DNA from: Candidatus Baldrarchaeota archaeon
Lineage (GTDB): Archaea; Asgardarchaeota; Baldrarchaeia; Baldrarchaeales; DXJG01
Assembly: GCA_030587435.1 (NCBI GenBank)
Contig: JAUQZC010000041.1
Location: 1-59,316, forward strand
Direction of reading: 5' to 3'
Length of the DNA stretch: 59,316 bases
A program made the position numbers and the translations under genes. Each line of letters opens with the position of its first letter. The stretch's first letter is position 1. The notes beneath the pieces were generated by a model that was not told the DNA's origin, did not search any database, and was given only the letters and a program-made list of their open reading frames with translations. Of the stretch, positions 25,195 to 32,137 are shown one piece after another.

Positions 25195-25995
25195 CTATGT
25201 TTCTTTAATCCTTCTAATTTTGATTATTTGGGCGAGAATGCTTATGCTTATTTCTTCTGGTGTCTGTGCACCTATATCTAAGCCTACAGGAGCATAAAGA
25301 TTCTTAAAAACGTCTTCACTAACTCCTTCTCCTTTCAGCCTTTCTTTAAGTTTTGCGACTTTCACCTTACTTCCAAGTAGCCCGATATAGCGAACATTTT
25401 TCTCAAGCATTTTCTTCAAGGCTAAATAGTCGTGTTCAGGTTCTCCGTGAACAATTACAACAAAGTCGTCGGGTCGAACTTCAACCTTATCCAATATTTC
25501 CGTGAAATCGCCGACCAGTATTTCCTTAGCCATGGGGAAACGTTCTCTAGTTGCAAGCTCTCTGTTATCATCTACAACCACGATTTCGAAACCCAATATA
25601 TCTGCAAGTTTAGCAAGAGGATAACCTACATGGCCAGAACCAATAATTATTAAGTGTGGCTTCGGCTCGATAACATCTATAAAAATCGTAATCTCACCTC
25701 CACAAATAAGCCCAGTCTTAACAGCACCTCTCCTTTCAGCGCCCTCACGGAGAGAGAAAACGATTTTCTTAGATTTTCCAACCTTTAAAGCCTTTAACGC
25801 TTCTTCAACAAGAATTCTCTCCAAATTTCCTCCACCAATAGTACCAACAATCTCTCCATCTTCGCTTACAGCGATCTTAGCACCTACATCCCTAGGACCA
25901 GAACCCCTCTTCTCAATCACGGTACATAAAGCAACCTTCTTCCTATTTTTCAAAAGTTGAGCAACTTTTTCTAGCACATCAACATCTGTCACCAA
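25195..25995 (-). CDS. xdhC: XdhC-family molybdenum cofactor insertion/sulfuration factor
   Basis: 266 residues. The N-terminal XdhC/CoxI domain is visible (VALCTVIEKRGSGPRDVGAK and EIVGTIGGGNLE). A Rossmann domain follows (HLIIIGSGHVGYPLAKLAD, then VVVDDNRE), ending with APVGLDIGAQTPEEISISI. XdhC binds molybdopterin, helps its sulfuration and inserts it into xanthine dehydrogenase-type enzymes, so it fits the hydroxylase operon and mocA. The gene ends one base short of the broken vapC gene on the same strand. Confidence 0.9.
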   Translation of the reverse strand: MVTDVDVLEKVAQLLKNRKKVALCTVIEKRGSGPRDVGAKIAVSEDGEIVGTIGGGNLERILVEEALKALKVGKSKKIVFSLREGAERRGAVKTGLICGGEITIFIDVIEPKPHLIIIGSGHVGYPLAKLADILGFEIVVVDDNRELATRERFPMAKEILVGDFTEILDKVEVRPDDFVVIVHGEPEHDYLALKKMLEKNVRYIGLLGSKVKVAKLKERLKGEGVSEDVFKNLYAPVGLDIGAQTPEEISISILAQIIKIRRIKET

Positions 25996-25996
25996 G

Positions 25997-26442
25997 TTAA
26001 GCCCTCCAACTTACACAAAGTATTGCAGAACATATTAATTTATTAAATCCACTCTTTTTTACTTCTTTTATTTCATCAAAGTGTGAATCATCGATTAAAA
26101 CCTTAGCATTATGTTTCTTTGCTACAACCGCTATTATACAGTCGCCCATGGGAACGTTAGGATATTTACATTTTAATATGCCAGCTTGGTAAGCAACCTC
26201 TATATCTATCGGTACATTTTCTAATCCGCTTCTTAGCGATGTAAAATACCTTATTTTTGCCTCCTCAATTCCCCTCCTTTTACATGTCATACCAGTTATT
26301 TCAGATAAGACGATCACTGGAATTATTCCCTGCTTACTCTTAATTATTTCCAACAATTTTTGTTTTACCTTCTTCTTTACATTTTCATCTTTTGTGTAAA
26401 AATATTCAATTAGAAAACGCGTATCAACAACTTTTTAACCAT
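25997..26442 (-). pseudogene. vapC: PIN-domain toxin (VapC) with 5' frameshift
   Basis: An ATG at 26442 overlaps the antitoxin stop (TAATG), but its frame leaves the PIN frame within four codons. Adding one A to the A5 run (26432-26436) gives MVKKVVDTRFLIEYFYT, restoring the first catalytic Asp and joining the remaining 119 codons (ITGM block, MGDCIIAVVAKKHNAKVLIDD). As written, only a shortened product from TTG 26356 could be made, without the first Asp. The antitoxin has a similar single-base fault. Confidence 0.75.
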
Positions 26443-26668
26443 TAATATTCCTCTCTAACCTTTTCCACTTCCGCTTTAACCTCTTTTACATCACCATATT
26501 CAGCATCCGCACCAGCCAACGTATCTAACTTTGGAATAGGAGTAAAAATTATCATATTTCCCTTTATCTCAACTAAAAGTTCATCCCCTCCTTAATATTT
26601 AATTTCTCTCTGTAATTTTTAGGAATTGTGGTTTGTCCCCTTCTAGTGACCTTAACTAATACAGCCAT
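26442..26668 (-). pseudogene. vapB: AbrB-type antitoxin (VapB) with internal frameshift
   Basis: ATG 26668 starts MAVLVKVTRRGQTTIPKNYR and continues through EKLNIKEG. The frame then ends at a TAG; adding one G to the G4 run (plus-strand C4, 26585-26588) continues it as DELLVEIKGNMIIFTPIPKL and a charged tail to TAA 26442. The restored product is about 75 residues, a normal VapB. One base is missing at a homopolymer in both genes of the pair. Confidence 0.75.
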
Positions 26669-26811
26669 ATAACCACCAACTTATCCTACTATTAAAATCA
26701 AGTCCTACCAAATAAATAAATTACTACTCTCAAAACTCCAAGAAAATATGTTTCCAAGTCTTTTTTAAGTAATTAAAAACCTATGACATTTAAAAAGTAG
26801 TTATGATGTTT

Positions 26812-28116
26812 TTAGTGAGTGTAGGTTGGTAGAAAGCCCCATGCTTCTCTTTTTGTTATTGGTAGTCCCATGGCTTTCTTTATCAAACGTGCTTGATTTC
26901 CAACTGCGAAGGGCGGGCAACCTGGAATATATACAGCTTTTTCTCTTAGCTGCCAGAATATTGTACTTTTAGTTGAATACAAGGCGCAGTCTCCAAAAAC
27001 AATAGGTAACCCTATTTTTAATAGTTCTTTTGGGTCTTCTGGAAGCGAAGGATCTACCCCAGCGATAAAAACAAGTTTTCCAACTCTCTTAGGGACCTCC
27101 TTGTCCAAGACGCCTTCTCCCTTCAAAGCATATAGGGTGAATTTTATCCATGCTTTACAAGCTCTACAACACCCACCCTCGATAAAAACGATGTTTGGAA
27201 ATATTCCAGCCAAAATTTCACAGGAAGCCTTTTTCAATTTCTTTCTAACATCTTCAATTTTTGCTCCAACAACTTCTATCTTGCTTGGGTCACCTATACC
27301 TAAGCCATCAGCATGAGCAATAGCTATAGGTCCAATTTCCCTGAGAGGATCATCAAACCCCATAACGAGAGAACCAATAGCGTCGGTTGCAACTGGGTCG
27401 TCACCCGCTAAAATAACATTCATATCAACTGGGTCGCCGTAAATTGGACCATCACCTTCCATAGCTTTAATTCCATCAATAACGCAAAGCTTAATTTTAT
27501 CTCTTACAACCTTTACAATATCTACCAGTTTTTGCCAGAGATCCGACCTATGAAACTTAAGACGATCAGTATAAGGATCCACGAGAGCATGTAAATCCTT
27601 TATGCAAAGCGTGACACCGCCACCTTCCATGCTGCACTTCATAACCGGAACGGGAATTATTTTATCAACTTCCAAAGCTATTTCAGCGATATTTGCCTTT
27701 CTGAGAACAACACCCCCTGGAATATCTACGATTCTGCCGTAGAATTTTCCTTCCTTATCAAATGGGACAACCTCACCACCAACTTCTTCAGCAATCTTAT
27801 ACATACCTGTTAAGAAAAGTACGTCATCACTATCCATTTCCTCTCTCCATAAAAGTGTCATTGCAGCTGTTCCTTCACCTATAATGGGTTTTCCGCCAGC
27901 TTCCTTGACAAGCAATGCTACTGCTCTAATTACGCGGCGGTCGGTTGTAGTTGGTGGGGGTGCAGGTCTAACTAAGTTCGGCTTTATAAGAACTTTTTCA
28001 CCAGGTTTAACAAATTTTTCAATTCCACCAAGTAAATCAACAGCATTTTTCACAGCTTCATAAACTTTATCCTCGTCAACTGGCGGTTCAAGCTTTGAAA
28101 TAGCAACTTTAGCCAT
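26812..28116 (-). CDS. DUF362 protein with C-terminal cysteines
   Basis: 434 residues. DUF362 blocks: KVLIKPNLVRPAPPPTTTD, GGKPIIGEGTAAMTLLW, IPVPVMKCSMEGGGVTLCIK and LAGDDPVATDAIGSLVMGFD. The C-terminal 120 residues carry grouped cysteines (GGCCRACKAW, then FGDCALYS and PGCPPF) that could hold an iron-sulfur cluster. DUF362 proteins often sit with ferredoxin or electron-transfer modules; a specific reaction is not established. An upstream small gene ends 10 bases before it and may be co-transcribed. Confidence 0.75.
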   Translation of the reverse strand: MAKVAISKLEPPVDEDKVYEAVKNAVDLLGGIEKFVKPGEKVLIKPNLVRPAPPPTTTDRRVIRAVALLVKEAGGKPIIGEGTAAMTLLWREEMDSDDVLFLTGMYKIAEEVGGEVVPFDKEGKFYGRIVDIPGGVVLRKANIAEIALEVDKIIPVPVMKCSMEGGGVTLCIKDLHALVDPYTDRLKFHRSDLWQKLVDIVKVVRDKIKLCVIDGIKAMEGDGPIYGDPVDMNVILAGDDPVATDAIGSLVMGFDDPLREIGPIAIAHADGLGIGDPSKIEVVGAKIEDVRKKLKKASCEILAGIFPNIVFIEGGCCRACKAWIKFTLYALKGEGVLDKEVPKRVGKLVFIAGVDPSLPEDPKELLKIGLPIVFGDCALYSTKSTIFWQLREKAVYIPGCPPFAVGNQARLIKKAMGLPITKREAWGFLPTYTH

Positions 28117-28126
28117 ACTTTTCCCC

Positions 28127-28309
28127 TCAGGTTATTATGGGTTCTTTATGTCCCTCAATAAAGTATGCTAATGCTTCTTCAATGAGTTTTGAAATGTCAT
28201 TAATGCCTATACGTTCTAATTCGTTTTTATGCTGTTCAAGAAACTCTTTAGCCCTACTATATGTTCTTTCAGAAATTTCTACCTTAACTAGGTTTTCCCC
28301 TTCGGTCAC
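28127..28309 (-). CDS. small RHH-like protein upstream of DUF362 gene
   Basis: 60 residues from GTG. One beta-like segment (NLVKVEISERTYSR) is followed by two helices (AKEFLEQHKNELERIG, DISKLIEEALAYFIEG), the shape of a ribbon-helix-helix antitoxin or regulator. No toxin gene follows; DUF362 lies 10 bases downstream. It may be an orphan antitoxin or a regulator of that gene. Confidence 0.5.
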   Translation of the reverse strand: MTEGENLVKVEISERTYSRAKEFLEQHKNELERIGINDISKLIEEALAYFIEGHKEPIIT

Positions 28310-28380
28310 GTTTAATCACTCCACCCATGATAAGTTATCTAATAGTTACTTCATAATTACATAAATAGATTGTCGATGGT

Positions 28381-28716
28381 TCACTTAACAATTTCTACTT
28401 TAAATTCTGGTTTTATATCCTTAATAACTAAAAAATGTTTGTCTTTTGTCCTTAGCGTTAGCTTGTTATTAAGGGCTATAGCAGCAATAATAATATCTAC
28501 AGCAGGTATTGGTTTGCCAATTTTAAGTAAACTTATCGCTAATTTAATGGCTAATTTATAATCAGAATGAGTGGGGTAAAGGACTTCTAACTTAGAAATT
28601 TCCAAAGCTTTCGGGAACTCAATAACATTTAAAATTGTTGTAAAAGCCTTTATCTCCTTAATATTTAATTTATAGTTTTCAATTAAGCTGCTTGTGTCGT
28701 GGAGGATCTTCTCCAT
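28381..28716 (-). CDS. vapC: PIN-domain ribonuclease toxin (VapC), compact
   Basis: 111 residues, short for the family. The PIN acids are present: MEKILHDTSSLIENY (first Asp), VIEFPKAL (Glu), AVDIIIAAIALNNKLTLRTKDKHF split around two distal Asp residues. ATG 28716 lies inside the 3' end of the antitoxin gene, so the two are coupled. A palindrome upstream of the antitoxin is a likely operator. Confidence 0.85.
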   Translation of the reverse strand: MEKILHDTSSLIENYKLNIKEIKAFTTILNVIEFPKALEISKLEVLYPTHSDYKLAIKLAISLLKIGKPIPAVDIIIAAIALNNKLTLRTKDKHFLVIKDIKPEFKVEIVK

Positions 28717-28958
28717 TCAGCTTCCCTCATCTTCTTATACCATTCAACGGTTCTTTCAAAACTTATTTCAGAAAGTTCCTTAACAACGTCTTTACCTAAC
28801 TCTTCAAGTAACTCTTCAGTTGACGTTTTAAACTCCCCTTCTAACTTTCTAAGATACTCTATTATTGCTTTTCTAGCCACTTCGCTCCAACGTACCTCAG
28901 AATATTTTTTCATTTTTCTGTAAAGTTCTTCAGGTATGGAAAGTGTGATGTTTGGCAT
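28683..28958 (-). CDS. vapB: ribbon-helix-helix antitoxin (CopG/VapB type)
   Basis: 91 residues from ATG 28958; the frame is open further upstream but the domain starts MPNITLSIPEELYRKMKKY, the classic RHH strand and first helix, with helix two SEVARKAIIEYLRKLE. The C-terminal part (EELGKDVVKEL to the end) is the toxin-binding region. It overlaps the PIN gene by 34 bases. A near-perfect palindrome abuts the start codon, so the message is probably leaderless or nearly so and the protein likely autorepresses. Confidence 0.85.
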   Translation of the reverse strand: MPNITLSIPEELYRKMKKYSEVRWSEVARKAIIEYLRKLEGEFKTSTEELLEELGKDVVKELSEISFERTVEWYKKMREAEWRRSSTTQAA

Positions 28959-28959
28959 A

Positions 28960-28989
28960 ACATAAACATGTGAATTCACATATTTATGT
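28960..28989. promoter_or_regulatory. 30-base imperfect palindrome at the vapB start, candidate operator
   Basis: The core ATGTGAATTCACAT (28968-28981) is a perfect 14-base palindrome. ACATAAA (28960-28966) and TTTATGT (28983-28989) add outer arms, leaving one mismatched pair out of fifteen. The element lies directly before the RHH antitoxin start and contains a TATA-like ATAAATATG on the minus strand. Confidence 0.75.
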
Positions 28990-29129
28990 GTTTTTGTTCT
29001 AAGAGATTCTAAAATCAACACAACATAGTAATCAAAGTAGCTTTAAACTTAAATGGAAAAATGTTAAAATGTAAGAATAAATGGAGTGCAAGAAGACTAA
29101 GATTACCTAAACTGCGGAGACGTGATTGA

Positions 29130-29276
29130 ATGCCCGAAATAAAGATTAAAAAAGAAATTTGGGAGGAATTCTCTAACATAGCTAAAAGCTTAGGCCACAA
29201 CCCTGTTCTGTTAACAGATTTTGCATTAAAAAAATTTCTAAGACATCTTAAACGTAAAATGAAAGAAGAAACATAA
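29130..29276 (+). CDS. 48-residue RHH-like protein
   Basis: ATG 29130 to TAA 29276; GGAG lies about 10 bases upstream. The sequence has a short strand (MPEIKIKKEIWEEF) and two helices (FSNIAKSLGHNP, LLTDFALKKFLRHLKR), the layout of a ribbon-helix-helix DNA-binding protein. It ends 14 bases before the convergent alcohol dehydrogenase gene. No toxin is adjacent on its strand. It may be an orphan antitoxin or small regulator. Confidence 0.45.
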   Translation: MPEIKIKKEIWEEFSNIAKSLGHNPVLLTDFALKKFLRHLKRKMKEET

Positions 29277-29289
29277 AGTAACTGCCCAG

Positions 29290-30318
29290 TTATGGTTTTA
29301 CAACAACTTTAACAGGGTTATCTATTCTCCTATCTAATATCTCAAAACCCCTCGGGGCATCATCGAGACTTAACCTATGAGTAATAAAAGATCCGACATC
29401 TAACTTTTTGGACCTTAAAATTTCTATAACCTGTTGAATTTTGTTAACATTAGCTGGACAAAGAACACCGTAAATCTCTAACTCGTTCATAGTCACTTTT
29501 ATCATATCAAGCGAGGGAGGTTCAACAAACAAAGCGAGAACAACAAGTTTACCTCCTCTCTTCAAACAGTCTATAGCACTTTTCAATGTGAATTGAGCAC
29601 CAGCAGCATCTATAGCAACATCAACACCAAGACCACCAGTTAAATCCTTGATTTTTTCAACTACGTTTTCCCGCTTAACATTTACAGTAGCATCTACTCT
29701 CAGCTTTTCCCTAGCAAAATTTAACGCAACATCTCTCCTACCTACACAAATAACTTTACCTGCACCCTTAACCTTAGCGAAAAGCATCGAAGAAAAACCT
29801 ATTGGTCCGGTGCCGAAAACAGCAACAACATCTCCAGGACTAACTTTCTCAGCTGCATGAAAACCAGTTAACATAACATCTCCTATAAGGCAACCTTCCT
29901 CAAAAGAAATATCATCCGGTAACTTACATAAAGCTCTATCAGCCCTAGGTATTTTCACATATTCAGCCAAACAACCATCAATATGAACACCCAAGCCAAC
30001 TCTGTTCAAACAAAGCTGCTCTCTACCCTCACGGCAATAATAACATTCACCGCAGCTTATAGAGGGAGGACCTACCACTCTATCTCCCTTAGAAACATTT
30101 TTCACATTTTCACCAACTTCAACAACAACTCCACTAAACTCATGACCCAAAATTATAGGTAGCTTTCCCGGAATTGCATCCCCACGATAATAATGCAAAT
30201 CAGTCCCACATATAGCAGCACTTTTAATCTCCACAACAACCTCTCCACGGCTAGCTCTAGGCTTATTAACGTCGCAAACGCGAACATCCTCTACACCGTA
30301 TAAAACAGCTGCCTTCAA
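29290..30318 (-). CDS. zinc-dependent medium-chain alcohol/polyol dehydrogenase
   Basis: 342 residues from TTG 30318, chosen because GGAGGG (30325-30330) lies six bases upstream; an ATG at 30348 is before that site. The catalytic zinc site is C37 (ICGTDLHYYRG) with GHEFSG; the structural zinc cysteines are in CGECYYCREGREQLC. The Rossmann NAD(P) loop is VFGTGPIGFSS. It resembles threonine/sorbitol dehydrogenases; the substrate is not assigned. It stands alone between toxin-antitoxin genes and a membrane-protein cluster. Confidence 0.88.
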   Translation of the reverse strand: MKAAVLYGVEDVRVCDVNKPRASRGEVVVEIKSAAICGTDLHYYRGDAIPGKLPIILGHEFSGVVVEVGENVKNVSKGDRVVGPPSISCGECYYCREGREQLCLNRVGLGVHIDGCLAEYVKIPRADRALCKLPDDISFEEGCLIGDVMLTGFHAAEKVSPGDVVAVFGTGPIGFSSMLFAKVKGAGKVICVGRRDVALNFAREKLRVDATVNVKRENVVEKIKDLTGGLGVDVAIDAAGAQFTLKSAIDCLKRGGKLVVLALFVEPPSLDMIKVTMNELEIYGVLCPANVNKIQQVIEILRSKKLDVGSFITHRLSLDDAPRGFEILDRRIDNPVKVVVKP

Positions 30319-30408
30319 ATAACACCCTCCATAACCACACAATTCCAAGGAAATTTAAAACTTACCTTCTATAGACATACAATTCCCTAGTAGAGAACCT
30401 ATCATAGG

Positions 30409-31168
30409 TTAAAGATGGGAGGTTAAGTTTAATATTAGGTTTATCCATTCTGATGGCTGCGGGAAACCTTGGAATAACATCCAGTATATTAATGTAAACG
30501 TTAATATTGATAGGCCTGCTGTGAACATGAAGCTTATCAAGGCCCTTCTCCTAAAAACTTCTCTAAAACTTTTCCTCAAAAAAACTATGGGAACTATGAC
30601 CAGTATTAGCCCGGTGATTATTACCCCGTGGGCTATTTGACCTTCCATGGCGGATGCAAATAAGCAGAAGCCGAACATAAAGGCAGTAAATTGGTGAATG
30701 AGCCAAAGCCCCCCGACTTCTTCATCTCTATCGTAGAAGATGGAAACAAAAAGGAAATATGTAAGAATTCCATATAGGCTATAAAAAATTAGCCAATGCC
30801 CCAAATGTTCATCTAAGAAGTAAACATATGTTTTAAGTCCCTCATCTACACCTACTATGCTACTGATAGCGGAGTTTAGGGTGTTTGCAGCCCAGTGAAG
30901 ACCATAGCCCTCTATGCAGAAAATCAAAAGGAAAATGAACAAGAATCTGAGGAAAACGTGATCCTTCTCCTTAATAAGCCACGAGTAAACAGAGTATAAA
31001 GCTAAACCTAGAAGAAATGGGCAAATCAGAAGATCAAACACATAAGGTGTAAAAATCATTTTAAGAAGATCCCTAAAACTTGGAACAACGTAGGGGAATA
31101 TTCCTATGAAAAAAATACCCGAAGCCTAAAACCCACAACCTTAAACAAAGACCTCTACCCTCAAACAT
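30409..31168 (-). pseudogene. multi-pass membrane protein with 5' frameshift at a T7 run
   Basis: AAGGAGG (31176-31182) lies eight bases before ATG 31168. That frame leaves the membrane-protein frame at the T7 run (plus-strand A7, 31109-31115). Removing one T joins GFGYFFIGIFPYVVPSF to the long frame that starts MIFTPYVFDLLICPFLLGLA, giving about 252 residues with six to seven helices and several membrane histidines. As written, translation could also start at ATG 31059 (216 residues). Not recognised. Confidence 0.55.
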
Positions 31169-31216
31169 CCCCGGTACCTCCTTGAAATACCTACAACCTA
31201 TCATTTACCAACAAGC

Positions 31217-31516
31217 TTATAAATTCTCTAACTTCTTTTTCTCTCCTCTCTTTCTTTTCTCCTTCTGTTTTACAGCAATTTCAACCAAACGGTTTACATC
31301 AGGATACTTCCTCCTCAAGTACCAATAAACAAAAACTATTATGAGAAGCATAGGAAACATATACGTTACAAATCCGTAAACATGGGCAGCATCAGCTGGA
31401 ACCAACCGTAAAGAATCAACAAAATAAGTGTGAGCCAAGGAAAAAACTGTAAAAACAGTTACTGCAACCGTGAAAACCCTATTCCAATCCTCACGGCTCC
31501 TCCTCAGAAACAACAT
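31217..31516 (-). CDS. two-helix membrane protein, unknown
   Basis: 99 residues. Two hydrophobic segments (VFTVAVTVFTVFSLAHTYF and FVTYMFPMLLIIVFVYWYL) precede a very basic cytosolic tail (KQKEKRKRGEKKK). Its start overlaps the end of the gene upstream by 26 bases. It is part of a run of four membrane or secreted genes on the minus strand (30409-31962). Function unknown. Confidence 0.55.
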   Translation of the reverse strand: MLFLRRSREDWNRVFTVAVTVFTVFSLAHTYFVDSLRLVPADAAHVYGFVTYMFPMLLIIVFVYWYLRRKYPDVNRLVEIAVKQKEKRKRGEKKKLENL

Positions 31517-31682
31517 AGCCAGCCCTTAAAACAAGCCCCACAAACTCATCAAGATTATCAGGATCAGCAGCAAAGAAAAACAAAAACGCACCCGCCAAAA
31601 CAAAAAATGCACCGAATAAGTCATAAAACAAAAGATGTTTTTCCACGAACGGGACTAAGGGTACGGCTATGAAGAGTATCAT
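31491..31682 (-). CDS. two-helix membrane protein, unknown
   Basis: 63 residues with two hydrophobic segments (MILFIAVPLVPFVE, FGAFFVLAGAFLFFFAA) and an acidic tail. It overlaps the secreted-protein gene upstream by 62 bases in another frame. The overlap is unusually long, and a one-base shift would fuse that ectodomain to these membrane segments. So this may be the membrane anchor of 31621-31962 rather than a separate protein. Confidence 0.45.
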   Translation of the reverse strand: MILFIAVPLVPFVEKHLLFYDLFGAFFVLAGAFLFFFAADPDNLDEFVGLVLRAGYVVSEEEP

Positions 31683-31962
31683 TGTTAAATGTTTCCATTA
31701 AGGTTTCATTAAATACTTCTATGTTTGAGGCATTAAGAACAGTGGCGTTAAGGTCACCAATAGCATAGCTCGTATTTAGATTTGTTACGTTGAAATCTAT
31801 GAGGGAACCTGGAGTGATTTCGATGTTTAACCCGTTTTCTCCCAATGTTACATTGAATGTGTGGAATATTTGCATTGTTTGAGCTGTTGCAGCAACATTG
31901 CTCGTAGTACCGCTTAAAATTAAACATATAACGAAGAGTACGGTCCACGCTTCCCTCCACAT
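31621..31962 (-). CDS. small secreted or anchored protein with N-glycosylation sites
   Basis: 113 residues. An N-terminal signal peptide is clear (WTVLFVICLILSGTTSNVAA). The body is rich in Asn-x-Ser/Thr sequons (FNVT, FNVTNLNTS, LNATVLNAS, FNET), typical of archaeal surface proteins. The last 20 residues look out of frame and overlap the next gene, so the real C-terminus may continue into the membrane segments at 31491-31682. Divergent from the oxidoreductase gene at 32138. Confidence 0.5.
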   Translation of the reverse strand: MWREAWTVLFVICLILSGTTSNVAATAQTMQIFHTFNVTLGENGLNIEITPGSLIDFNVTNLNTSYAIGDLNATVLNASNIEVFNETLMETFNNDTLHSRTLSPVRGKTSFVL

Positions 31963-32137
31963 CCCACACCCATATTTTCACACGTAAATCCGTTTACTGC
32001 CTACATAAAATTTACATTACAATGTTTGCTACAACAAATAAATTTAAAATATTTTAGGTTTTGGTTCACATTGTATTTTAAGAGATGTTTGTTGTGCTTT
32101 GGTTTTGTTGTGGTGTTGTAGGGTTTGGAGAGAAGGT

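Noticed and set aside
31430..31672. Plus-strand frame rich in Gln, Lys and Pro
   Set aside because: Antisense shadow of two membrane-protein genes; biased composition and no start signal.
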